Below, in pieces: positions 1 through 6,877 of a stretch of DNA of 17,150 nt. Origin of the DNA: an uncultured Ruminococcus sp. (GTDB taxonomy: Bacteria > Bacillota > Clostridia > Oscillospirales > Ruminococcaceae). Under the pieces are notes generated by a model. It searched no databases. It was not told the origin of the DNA and saw nothing but the letters and a program-made list of their open reading frames with translations. The stretch lies in contig CAKSMF010000014.1 in NCBI GenBank assembly GCA_934474025.1, forward strand, positions 1 to 17,150, given 5' to 3'. The translations under genes were made by a program, and so were the position numbers. Within the stretch, counting starts at the first letter, position 1. Every line of letters begins with the position of its first letter.

Positions 1-857
1 CCGCTTATTATAATGACCTGAAAAGAATTGCTTACAATGTTGGTTGCTATCAAAATCCAGCAATTGATACCAAATGGACACCTGGCGAAATTGAGTATTA
101 TGGAAATCCTGCACTTGACGTTGGCGACATGGTGCGAATTGTAGGTGGTGCTTATAATGATTCAAAATTTTTGATTACGTCAATTTCATGGCAATTCAGA
201 GCACCGCAAATTCTGATATCAGCCGGAGCCCCAGAAACAAGTACAACAGTTTCTTCCGGTTCTTCTGGCTCTTCCGGAACTGTCACATCTTACACCACAA
301 TAAACCAGACAAGCAATATATCAGCAATCGAACTTAAAAAATATTGTGGCGAAATTTTCGCAGAAAGAACCATAGCAAAAGGAACGTTTTCCTGTATCCG
401 TGAAACGTGGATTTTTGTTGACTGTACAATGATTGTTACAGGCAACGAATTATTGACAGCCACTATAAAAATAAATGGCATTCAGCAAGATTTACAGCCA
501 AAAATCAATTTGAACGGCTATGAAACATTGCATTTTACCTTGCCTGTGAAAATTTCGGGTGGTAAACATAATATTGAGATTTTGGCGAACGGTACGGCAG
601 AAATCGAACAAATTCAGGCGATTGTCTGGGGTCAGGAAGTCACTGCTGAAACTCCTGATATCACAGAAGATAGTGATTATACATATACCGTCAGAGACAA
701 TTTAACGACCGTTACAGGCTATAAAGGTGTTAGCCTATATCCGTCTATTCCGGACGACTTAGGGGGCGGAAAAACCGCTGTTATCGGGTATGGAGCGTTT
801 AAGAAAACAAAAATTGAAAATTGTTATATCCCGGACGGCGTAACCGAAATAAAGTGA
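1..857 (+). CDS. Phage tail/baseplate-type structural protein, 5' truncated by window edge
   Basis: The reading frame is open from base 3, so this is the last 284 residues of a longer protein; the ATG at 129 lies inside the frame and is not its start. The visible N-terminal part (motifs PALDVGDMVRI and FLITSISW) resembles the end of siphovirus tail/baseplate hub proteins, where a 'lies-low, returns to lab frame' beta domain precedes host-binding extensions; this is a family-level judgement. A Ser/Gly/Thr linker (GSSGSSG, about residues 80-90) follows, then a beta-rich domain, then a short C-terminal segment (IGYGAF, IPDGVTEI) that matches the start of a BspA-type leucine-rich repeat. The next gene, 8 bases downstream with its own GAGGTGAC site, also carries BspA-type repeat sequence. 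The exact tail role is not certain. Confidence 0.6.
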   Translation, partial: AYYNDLKRIAYNVGCYQNPAIDTKWTPGEIEYYGNPALDVGDMVRIVGGAYNDSKFLITSISWQFRAPQILISAGAPETSTTVSSGSSGSSGTVTSYTTINQTSNISAIELKKYCGEIFAERTIAKGTFSCIRETWIFVDCTMIVTGNELLTATIKINGIQQDLQPKINLNGYETLHFTLPVKISGGKHNIEILANGTAEIEQIQAIVWGQEVTAETPDITEDSDYTYTVRDNLTTVTGYKGVSLYPSIPDDLGGGKTAVIGYGAFKKTKIENCYIPDGVTEIK

Positions 858-865
858 GGTGACAT

Positions 866-1309
866 ATGGACTTTTATTTTGTAATCAATGAAAAAAACGA
901 GGGATATCCGAGCATTGAAGAACTTGCAGAAATTCCGTCCATTATCCCCACAAAAACGTATTATACAGGCATTTCAATTCAAGATAATGAAAAAAATAAC
1001 GGTTATCCTCACATTAAAGAAATGTCGGAAATTCCCGATACAATCATGGTTTCGCCGTATTCAAACGGTTTTATGTTATGTATAAGCGGAGTTAATGACG
1101 GCTATCCGTGTATTCCGCAATTATATAACTTTTCGGGAGCATTTGAGGGCGTTCAGACTCTCGAAAATATCCGTATTCCAAAAACTGTGAAGAAAATTGG
1201 CAGAAAATCATTTGCTGGAACAAGTTTGAAAAAAGTTAAAATTTCAGCAGATTGCACATATTATCCGACAAGTTTTCCAACAGATTGCACAATAGAATTT
1301 TACGAATAA
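866..1309 (+). CDS. Phage appendage-like protein with three GYP repeats and a BspA-type LRR
   Basis: 147 residues, no signal peptide or membrane segment. The ATG has a GAGGTGAC ribosome site overlapping the previous stop. The first two thirds consist of three imperfect repeats, each a beta-like strand followed by an N-x-GYP-x-I core (NEGYPSI near residue 12, NNGYPHI near 45, NDGYPCI near 76), the first two followed by (E/K)(E/M)xxEIP. The last third carries a BspA/LRR_5-type unit (IRIPKTVKKIG, SFAGTSLKKVKI). Such repeats occur in surface-exposed and adhesive proteins, which together with the position among tail genes suggests an appendage or receptor-contact role. That role is inferred; I do not recognise a named family for the whole protein. 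Confidence 0.65.
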   Translation: MDFYFVINEKNEGYPSIEELAEIPSIIPTKTYYTGISIQDNEKNNGYPHIKEMSEIPDTIMVSPYSNGFMLCISGVNDGYPCIPQLYNFSGAFEGVQTLENIRIPKTVKKIGRKSFAGTSLKKVKISADCTYYPTSFPTDCTIEFYE

Positions 1310-1319
1310 GGAGGACTTT

Positions 1320-2285
1320 ATGACAGGTTCAGGAACAGCAGAAAATCCCTATATCATTATGAATGCTGATGATCTATATTCCATGTCCACCACCGGAAAC
1401 AATGAAACTTATTTTTCACTCGGTGCGGATATAGATTTCAACGACACCGACTATGCAGAAAACTTCACTCCGATAAGTCTCAATTGCAAGAAGTTCGACG
1501 GCAATGGTCATGTTATACGAAATGTCAATTACAGTCTTATGGAAGCTACTGCAAGTATGTTTACAGTCTCGGGAACAGAAGCAGAAATCACCATAGAAAA
1601 CCTTAAAATCGAAAATATTCGACTTTCTGGAACAAGTGGTTTTCTTTTTGGAAACTCCGGAGGAAATTGTAATATTTCGCTGACACATTGTACATTTGTT
1701 CTGAATGACATTACAACAATTTCAACACTTACTGCCACAGAAACTAATAAATTCTGTCTTATGCATGACAAGAACATTAAAATTATTGCTGATTACTGCA
1801 CATTTGCGGTAAAAGTTTCTTATGCTAAGCTGTATGCTTTTTTATCATGGGACAGCATTTCACATACACAAGTTAGTATAGAAATAGGCTTCAACAGTTC
1901 TTTGTCCGTTGGAAATGCCTATAATGCCATATGTTCCGCATTAAATGTTTCTGATTCCTATTTTTTTATGAAAATTATAAATAAAAGTTCAAAAACAAAT
2001 ATTGATGTTTCTTCAAGTGCTTGTATTTTTAATCATTCATATTTTATTTTCCAGGAAATAAAAAATATTTCATACATTAACTGGAACGGAAACATTGCCA
2101 GTGCGTGTTTTTATGATAATGAATTACTTAATCAAGTATCAGAAAGTTCAACTGTAAAATGTGATACTGCATATATTTCAAATTTTTACGCTTTAACGAC
2201 AGAACAATGTAAAAATGCTGCTTATTTGCGGTCTATCGGATTCAATTGTATGGAAGATAATGAGGAAGGAGGAGAAAATGGATAA
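1320..2285 (+). CDS. GLUG/beta-helix-like phage tail appendage protein
   Basis: 321 residues, started by ATG with a strong AAGGAGGA site that overlaps the previous stop codon. The N-terminus (GSGTAENPYII, DDLYSM, LGADIDFND, FDGNGHVIRN) is the characteristic opening of GLUG-like or right-handed beta-helix modules found in Clostridia surface proteins and phage tail fibres: a short strand, an Asp-rich turn, and F(D/N)GNGH. The middle is Ser/Thr/Asn-rich with regular short beta strands (ITIENLKIENI, NISLTHCTF), as expected of a parallel beta solenoid. No signal peptide is seen. The 3' end overlaps the holin start by 8 bases, so the two are translationally coupled. A host-surface-binding fibre is the likely role, by context. 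Confidence 0.65.
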   Translation: MTGSGTAENPYIIMNADDLYSMSTTGNNETYFSLGADIDFNDTDYAENFTPISLNCKKFDGNGHVIRNVNYSLMEATASMFTVSGTEAEITIENLKIENIRLSGTSGFLFGNSGGNCNISLTHCTFVLNDITTISTLTATETNKFCLMHDKNIKIIADYCTFAVKVSYAKLYAFLSWDSISHTQVSIEIGFNSSLSVGNAYNAICSALNVSDSYFFMKIINKSSKTNIDVSSSACIFNHSYFIFQEIKNISYINWNGNIASACFYDNELLNQVSESSTVKCDTAYISNFYALTTEQCKNAAYLRSIGFNCMEDNEEGGENG

Positions 2286-2670
2286 AAATTTACAATGCGT
2301 ATCAGCCGGAATATGTGCGGTTTGTGCGTTCCTTTTTGGACGGCTTGACGGTTTGTTATATGCTTTGATTGCATTCATGATTTTGGACTATATTACGGGA
2401 ATTATCGTGGCTTGCATTCAGAAAAGTCTATCATCTGCAACGGGATTTAAAGGAATTGCTAAAAAGGTTTTTATTTTGGTGCTTGTAGCCGTTGCAAATA
2501 TTCTCGATTCCCAGATTGTCGGAGATAGTTCGATTTGTCGTTCGGCAATCATAGGATTCTATATCGCAAACGAGGGAATATCAATTACAGAAAATGCTGT
2601 GAAAATCGGTGTTCCTGTTCCGCAAAAAATTGTAGACGTTCTTAACCAAATCAAAAATAAGGGGGAATAA
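2278..2670 (+). CDS. Phage holin (toxin secretion/phage lysis holin-like)
   Basis: 130 residues from the ATG at 2278, chosen because GGAAGGAGGAG lies 5-6 bases upstream; a longer in-frame start at 2215 would lie deep within the previous gene and lacks a site. Hydrophobic segments fall near residues 7-20, 24-45 (LLYALIAFMILDYITGII), and 66-80 (VFILVLVAVANIL). The D-Y-I-T-G-I core after the second helix and the following K-S-L-S-S-x-x-G-x-K-G-I-x-K-K stretch are typical of the Phage_holin_4 / TcdE-type family. Holins make lesions in the inner membrane that release endolysin; here the M15 endolysin lies three genes downstream. The tail is basic/Asn-rich (NQIKNKGE), as usual for holins. Confidence 0.85.
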   Translation: MDKNLQCVSAGICAVCAFLFGRLDGLLYALIAFMILDYITGIIVACIQKSLSSATGFKGIAKKVFILVLVAVANILDSQIVGDSSICRSAIIGFYIANEGISITENAVKIGVPVPQKIVDVLNQIKNKGE

Positions 2671-2672
2671 AT

Positions 2673-3371
2673 ATGGTTAATATTATAAACATGAAACTTG
2701 TTGGTAGTGACGGAAATAAAAGCCGTGTTATCGCCGAAATAACTGTTGACGAAGCTTTGGAGCTTCCTGGACAGGAACTTGAGGGTTACACATTAACGCA
2801 AGGCAGTTCAGCATACGTAATAAAATCTGGAGAAATCTATGTAATGGGTAGCGATGGCGTATGGTATAACTCCGAAAATGGCGAAAGTGCTGAAAATATT
2901 GATTTGTCGGATTATTACAACAAATCTCAAATTGACAATTTGCTTGCAAATAAAATCGATAAAGTAAGCGGATTAGGATTGTCCTCGAACGACTACACGA
3001 CAGCCGAAAAAAACAAGTTATCATCATTGTCTAATTATGATGATACTGCCTTAAAATCGCAAATTTCTGCGGTACATAGCATACCAACCGTTAATTCAGC
3101 TACATCTTCAAGTCTATATTCTTATGCCGATGGTTTAAATGCTGGCGAATTTCAGGTTATGATTCTCAAGGGTTCTGGGGTTGCCGATGTACCAGTAGAC
3201 GATAATATTGTAGTAAAAATATATGTATACTCGAAAAACACAGCATTTATGACACTTTATCCAACCGGAACACAGTACTGTGACCGTTTTTACACTGTTT
3301 CTAAAGTATCTGGCAAGTGGGGTAAATGGTATACATTCACTGGAAACGTAACAGAAACCCAGACTACTTGA
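2673..3371 (+). CDS. Phage fibre-like protein, pyocin-knob type C-terminus
   Basis: 232 residues. ATG two bases after the holin stop, with AAGGGGG overlapping the end of the holin gene. Residues 1-65 look like a small beta domain (VIAEITVDEAL, SAYVIKSGEIYVM). Residues 76-120 carry a helical, trimer-type fibre spacer (YYNKSQIDNLL, then NKIDKVSGLGLSSNDYTTAEKNKL as a K-V-x-G-x-G-L-S-x-N-D-Y-T-T-x-E-K-x-K-L pattern), a motif common in head- and tail-fibre proteins of Firmicutes phages. Residues 145-222 resemble a pyocin knob: a long beta strand region ending in YCDRFYTV and KWGKWYTF. This domain is found at tips of tail fibres and tailocins. Receptor binding or adsorption is the likely role. Confidence 0.75.
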   Translation: MVNIINMKLVGSDGNKSRVIAEITVDEALELPGQELEGYTLTQGSSAYVIKSGEIYVMGSDGVWYNSENGESAENIDLSDYYNKSQIDNLLANKIDKVSGLGLSSNDYTTAEKNKLSSLSNYDDTALKSQISAVHSIPTVNSATSSSLYSYADGLNAGEFQVMILKGSGVADVPVDDNIVVKIYVYSKNTAFMTLYPTGTQYCDRFYTVSKVSGKWGKWYTFTGNVTETQTT

Positions 3372-3396
3372 AATTCTGAATTTGGAGGCTGAAAAT

Positions 3397-4182
3397 ATGA
3401 ATCTTCATGATATGCTCAGAAACAAAAGATTACCGCCGAGAAGTCTGCGTAATGTATTGATATCCCGAAAAACTGGCATAAAAACAAATATAGTCAGTGG
3501 CTATCCGTGCATTTTGAATAATTCGTATGCCGGAACAGTAAAAAGATACAGTATTGAGGGGAATTCCGGTGGTGTCGGAAAAGCTGAAGATGACAAGTAT
3601 GTAATACCAATTATTTCGAACGGTAAAAATTGGTTTGACATATCAAAACTGGTATCAGGTTATCGTATCAAATGGAGCACAGGAGACTTATACAAGGATT
3701 CCACGGCTGAAATAAGCGATTATATACCAGCTATACAGTTTGAATATTGTACAAATTACAGAGTCTGTGTTGCTGCATATGACACCGAATATGGCTATAT
3801 AGGTTCTCTTAATTCAACTGGTTGGGGACTTACAACTGGAGACTTTACATCACATTTCATACTGCCAGCAAACGCTAAGTTCTTTAGAATTTTTGTTTAT
3901 GGTGGTACAAAAAAATTTCCCGAAACAACACAGCTTGAATTTGGTTCTGAATCCACTGATTATGAACCTTATCACAATCCAATAAAAACCTCAATATATC
4001 TTGACACACCGCTTACAGCCGGAGAAATTTTAAAGTATCCCGAAAATATCATTAAATATTCAGACGGTTCTATGCAACGGGTAGTATTGCCTAAGATACC
4101 GATTTTTTTCGGCACAACAATAATAACAACAGATACCGAAATTAAGCCGAATTTCAAAATAACTTATAAAGTGAGGAAATAA
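3397..4182 (+). CDS. Phage tail-associated structural protein, jelly-roll/carbohydrate-contact type
   Basis: 261 residues from the ATG at 3397, preferred over an in-frame TTG at 3382 because GGAGG (3384-3388) sits 8 bases before the ATG and would fall inside the TTG-initiated reading. The N-terminus is basic (NKRLPPRSLRNVLISRK) and is followed by a single NIVSGYPCI motif similar to the GYP repeats of the gene at 866. The middle (NWFDISKLVSGY, FRIFVYGG, TTQLEFGSESTDYEPY) and the C-terminal segment (SIYLDTPLTAGEIL, YSDGSMQRVVLP) are patterns I associate with minor structural/fibre proteins of clostridial siphophages, where a beta-sandwich contacts the host or caps the fibre. Function is inferred from context and pattern only. 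Confidence 0.65.
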   Translation: MNLHDMLRNKRLPPRSLRNVLISRKTGIKTNIVSGYPCILNNSYAGTVKRYSIEGNSGGVGKAEDDKYVIPIISNGKNWFDISKLVSGYRIKWSTGDLYKDSTAEISDYIPAIQFEYCTNYRVCVAAYDTEYGYIGSLNSTGWGLTTGDFTSHFILPANAKFFRIFVYGGTKKFPETTQLEFGSESTDYEPYHNPIKTSIYLDTPLTAGEILKYPENIIKYSDGSMQRVVLPKIPIFFGTTIITTDTEIKPNFKITYKVRK

Positions 4183-4184
4183 AA

Positions 4185-4736
4185 ATGACAAATACTTACA
4201 AGTCAAACGACAAAACTCAACTCACAGCACATTTTAATGTGAATGAATTTCGCTGTAAATGCGGACAAAATCATGACATTATTATCAATCCCGAACTCCC
4301 CGAAAAACTCGAACAACTCTATAAAAAATTAAATTGTTCAAAGATTATTATCAATTCTGGTTATCGCTGTATCAATCATGATAAAACTGTTGGCGGGTCT
4401 GGGTCTGGACATCATGTCTATGGTAATGCTGCTGATATCGTTTGTTATGACCAATCAAACAATAAAATATCGTCTAAAAAAGTAAGCTGTATCGCTCAGG
4501 ATATCGGTTTCGGAGGTATCGCCAACATTGATAACACATACACCGCAACTCATGTTGATGTACGCACTTCTAATTTCTGGCGTGGCGATGAAGTTAAAAC
4601 TACTGCATACTCTGTTACGGACGACTTCTATAAATACTACGGAATATCTAAATCTGACATTCAATCCAAAAAAACTAAAAATATCAGTCTTACTATCGAC
4701 AATGTTACATACGTTGGAACACTGACTGAAAAGTAA
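4185..4736 (+). CDS. M15-family zinc peptidase endolysin
   Basis: 183 residues, ATG two bases after the preceding stop with GTGAGGA upstream. It is an M15 (D-Ala-D-Ala carboxypeptidase/VanY-like, Peptidase_M15_3) fold: NSGYRC-x-x-HD near residues 57-66, then H77-V-Y-G-N-A-A-D84, and THVDVR with H123. H77, D84 and H123 are the expected zinc ligands. N-terminal NEFRCKCG is the usual helix-loop start of this subfamily. Such enzymes cut the peptide stems of peptidoglycan and serve as phage endolysins; the holin three genes upstream fits. The last 18 residues (KNISLTIDNVTYVGTLTEK-like) form an extra beta tail after the catalytic domain that resembles the end of the GH25 protein at 11748. No signal peptide, as expected for a holin-dependent lysin. 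Confidence 0.9.
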   Translation: MTNTYKSNDKTQLTAHFNVNEFRCKCGQNHDIIINPELPEKLEQLYKKLNCSKIIINSGYRCINHDKTVGGSGSGHHVYGNAADIVCYDQSNNKISSKKVSCIAQDIGFGGIANIDNTYTATHVDVRTSNFWRGDEVKTTAYSVTDDFYKYYGISKSDIQSKKTKNISLTIDNVTYVGTLTEK

Positions 4737-5379
4737 AATTTAACCGCTCCTTAAAGAACATTGAATCGGTCTCTAAGGAGCGGTTTTTATTTAGGCTCAA
4801 TAATATACCACATGGATATGATAATTCAATTTCAGTAGGTGTTAATGATTTGCTTATTGAAAGGTCTGCGGAATTTCTTGCAGTAACAGTTTCTGAAACT
4901 GTAATATCAGCAAAATTATTGCCACTGATAACAGCATTATTTGTAATACTGCCATTTACTCCTAAAGGTGCAAACTGATTTGGTTTGGCTGAATATATTA
5001 AAACAGCATTTCCATTAGCCGGAATGCTGATATTTTCAACAGTAAGCGGACTTGTTTCTATAACATTCGGAGTTGCTTGTTTAACACCATTAATATAAAG
5101 TGTAACAGAATCCGGAACGTAAGTTAACGGAACTACTGCCGGAGAAGTTTCTGAGGGCTTATAAGAACCTAAATTATCAGTAATTTTTATTCCATTGTAA
5201 GCCGTATTGCCTTTATTGACTATGCTTATAACATAAACAATGTCATTATCTGATGAATAACTGTCTGATACAGCTTCTTTGACAGCCGACAAAACTTCAA
5301 CTATCTCACCAGTAGTTATATTAGAACTTTTAATATTGCCATTATAAGACAAAGTTGCCTGATTGTAGAAAGTCGCCAT
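4705..5379 (-). pseudogene. DUF11-type repeat protein, 3' end cut and replaced by phage sequence
   Basis: Read from the ATG at 5379 (AAAGGAGGATTT site) for 224 residues; in-frame ATGs further upstream lack a good site. Residues 1-180 look like a normal DUF11 / conserved-repeat protein of Clostridia: MATFYNQATLSYNG opening, INDxV-type VYVISIVNKGNTAYNG, then ITDNLGSY, and a second repeat beginning SADLSISKSLTPTEI. Family members normally continue with a complete second repeat (an N/Q-type YTFVIQNTG strand region). Here, from about residue 186 (near base 4821), the frame instead reads SYPCGILL and then the antisense of the phage terminator and of the last 32 bases of the endolysin, ending in a chance stop. 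I infer truncation by prophage insertion or by a deletion. The product, if made, lacks its second DUF11 domain; cell-surface association is likely for the intact family. Confidence 0.6.
4742..4792 (+). terminator. Strong intrinsic terminator of the phage late operon
   Basis: A 12-bp perfect stem AACCGCTCCTTA (4742-4753) pairs with TAAGGAGCGGTT (4774-4785) around a 20-base loop, followed by a T-rich tract. It lies 6 bases after the endolysin stop, and nothing in the same orientation follows it. It is therefore the probable end of the late phage transcript. On the minus strand it lies inside the abnormal 3' end of the DUF11 gene. Confidence 0.85.
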
Positions 5380-5404
5380 AAAAAATCCTCCTTTTACAAT
5401 ATTA

Positions 5405-5430
5405 GGAAATATATTTCCCATAACATTATA
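5405..5430 (-). promoter_or_regulatory. -10 element and perfect palindrome upstream of the DUF11 gene
   Basis: On the minus strand a TATAAT box occupies 5425-5430, with only a weak -35 match 17-18 bases further up. Directly downstream, 5405-5418 is a perfect 14-base palindrome (GGAAATATATTTCC) lying at the expected transcription start. The combination looks like a promoter with an operator at +1, but no regulator can be assigned. Confidence 0.45.
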
Positions 5431-5464
5431 TGCAGGAAGACAAAAAAATTCAGATTGTCCGGAA

Positions 5465-5498
5465 ATAAAAAATACGGACACCCTAAGATGTCCGTATA
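5465..5498 (-). terminator. fba: Intrinsic terminator of the aldolase gene
   Basis: TACGGACA (5473-5480) and TGTCCGTA (5489-5496) form a perfect 8-bp stem with an 8-base loop. On the minus strand it is followed by a run of T (plus-strand A residues 5465-5472). It begins about 13 bases past the aldolase stop codon. Confidence 0.85.
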
Positions 5499-5508
5499 AA
5501 TTTTAAAT

Positions 5509-6372
5509 TCAAGCCTTGTCAACGCTTCCAAAAAGTTCCATTTTTTCCTTAACCTTAGCCTTGATAGCTTCAAAACCAGGAGCAAGAAGTTTTCTTGGGT
5601 CAAAGCCCTTGCCCTGCTTGTCCTTACCTGCTTCAATGTAAGCTCTTGTTGCATCAGCAAATACAAGCTGACACTCTGTGTTAACGTTAATTTTAGCAAC
5701 ACCAAGAGAAATAGCCTTAGTAATCTGGTCATCAGGAATACCTGTACCGCCGTGGAGTACGAGAGGCATTTCGCCAACAGCCTTGTTTACAGCTTCGAGA
5801 GTTTCAAAGCTAAGACCTTCCCAGTTTGCAGGATATACACCGTGAATATTACCGATACCAGCAGCAAGGAAATCAACGCCGAGGTCTGCAATCTGCTTGC
5901 ATTCAGCAGGGTCTGCACATTCGCCCTTGCCTATAACGCCGTCTTCTTCACCACCGATAGCACCTACTTCAGCTTCGATTGAAAGACCGAGAGCGTGTGC
6001 AACATTAACGAGTTCTGTAGTTTTTGCAACGTTTTCAGCAATCGGGAAGTGTGAGCCGTCAAACATAATTGAAGTAAAGCCAGCCTTGATACACTTATAG
6101 CAACCAGCATAAGAACCGTGGTCGAGGTGAAGTGCAACTGGTACTGTAATACCAAGAGATTCGTCCATTGCCTTAACCATAGCAGCAACAGTTTCAAAGC
6201 CTGTCATATACTTGCCTGCACCTTCGGAAACACCGAGAATAACAGGTGAATTGAGTTCCTGAGCTGTAAGAAGAACAGCCTTTGTCCACTCAAGATTGTT
6301 GATGTTGAACTGACCAACTGCATATTTGCCAGCTCTTGCTTTCTGAAGCATTTCTGTAGCCGAAACTAACAT
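5509..6372 (-). CDS. fba: Class II fructose-1,6-bisphosphate aldolase
   Basis: 287 residues from the ATG at 6372, which has TCAGGAGGAATT upstream; the longer in-frame start at 6420 lacks a site and lies at the promoter. Cytosolic enzyme of glycolysis/gluconeogenesis: cleaves or forms fructose-1,6-bisphosphate from glyceraldehyde-3-phosphate and dihydroxyacetone phosphate using Zn2+. Seen motifs: LHLDHGS with D84 (proton donor) and H85 (Zn), EAEVGAIGG (136 region), GNIHGVY with H177 (Zn), LHGGTG with H207 (Zn) and phosphate binding, and NVNTE near the C-terminus. Length is normal for the short class II (FbaA) form. Monocistronic: own promoter (6426-6454) and own terminator. It ends 130 bases upstream of the broken DUF11 gene and appears to be an ordinary host housekeeping gene. 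Confidence 0.97.
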   Translation of the reverse strand: MLVSATEMLQKARAGKYAVGQFNINNLEWTKAVLLTAQELNSPVILGVSEGAGKYMTGFETVAAMVKAMDESLGITVPVALHLDHGSYAGCYKCIKAGFTSIMFDGSHFPIAENVAKTTELVNVAHALGLSIEAEVGAIGGEEDGVIGKGECADPAECKQIADLGVDFLAAGIGNIHGVYPANWEGLSFETLEAVNKAVGEMPLVLHGGTGIPDDQITKAISLGVAKINVNTECQLVFADATRAYIEAGKDKQGKGFDPRKLLAPGFEAIKAKVKEKMELFGSVDKA

Positions 6373-6425
6373 AATTAAAATTCCTCCTGAAAATTTACTG
6401 TTCGGGCGATTGCCCTGCAATTATT

Positions 6426-6454
6426 ATTATACTATATCCAGTAAGAAATTGCAA
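6426..6454 (-). promoter_or_regulatory. fba: Sigma-A promoter of the aldolase gene
   Basis: On the minus strand TTGCAA (6449-6454), a 17-base spacer and a perfect TATAAT (6426-6431). The predicted start near 6419 leaves a leader of about 47 bases that contains a small GGGC/GCCC hairpin (around 6404-6415). Confidence 0.8.
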
Positions 6455-6486
6455 TACCCTACAGAAAAAAATTTACATTTTATTTT

Positions 6487-6714
6487 CTAAGGAAGTTTTT
6501 TGTTTATTTCATGAACGTTTTCGCAGAGTTCACCAAAAGCATATAACATAATAGAACTAAGCCAGCCAATAAGTACACCTACTGCTACTGAAACAATCAA
6601 TAAAACAAATGATGCTTTTATCATTACAATGCCAACAACAATGCCTATTATTACATTAAGTGCAAAAATTATTCTTGCAAGTGATTTCAACTTGCTTCCT
6701 GCATTTTTAAACAT
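6487..6714 (-). CDS. Small conserved two-helix membrane protein
   Basis: 75 residues from the ATG at 6714, chosen over one 15 bases upstream because GGAGGTGA lies directly before it. An N-terminal basic stretch (KNAGSKLKSLAR) is followed by a hydrophobic segment about residues 13-32 and another about 35-60 (VLLIVSVAVGVLIGWLSSIMLYAFG). The polar C-terminus (ELCENVHEINKKLP) would lie in the cytoplasm. Short proteins with a W-x-S-S-x-x-L-Y-x-F-G-E-L signature are a common unnamed Firmicutes type, to my knowledge without an assigned function. It is divergently arranged with the XRE regulator at 6878. Confidence 0.75.
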   Translation of the reverse strand: MFKNAGSKLKSLARIIFALNVIIGIVVGIVMIKASFVLLIVSVAVGVLIGWLSSIMLYAFGELCENVHEINKKLP

Positions 6715-6757
6715 ATAAATCACCTCCATAAATTACTTTTTTCGACCTCGTAACAAC

Positions 6758-6855
6758 ATTATACATCAAAATATACATTATGTGGTAAATTTATACCCAA
6801 ATGGACATAAATTTAAGGGCTTAATGTAATTTTATGGTAAAATTTGATAGACCAT
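6758..6855. promoter_or_regulatory. Divergent promoter region with inverted-repeat operator candidates
   Basis: The 163 bases between the small membrane gene and the XRE gene carry a perfect TATAAT on the minus strand (6758-6763) whose spaced -35 position is poor (ACCACA). Two TGGT/ACC(A) inverted repeats are visible: GGTA-N6-TACC (6784-6797), which overlaps that -35 position, and ATGGT-N12-ACCAT (6834-6855) just upstream of the XRE gene. A weak -10-like TAAAAT occurs on the plus strand near 6838. Autoregulation and control of the divergent gene by the XRE protein is inferred. Confidence 0.45.
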
Positions 6856-6877
6856 TAAATTTATAGAGGTGTATTTA

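Noticed and set aside
290..481. Open frame on the minus strand within the tail gene
   Set aside because: Antisense to a clear coding region, no ribosome site, no recognisable domain.
1..4736. Diversity-generating retroelement in the tail/fibre genes
   Set aside because: No reverse transcriptase, no template repeat and no adenine-biased variable repeat pair found within the window.
6372..6425. Riboswitch in the aldolase leader
   Set aside because: The leader is only about 47 bases with one 4-bp hairpin, too small for a known aptamer.
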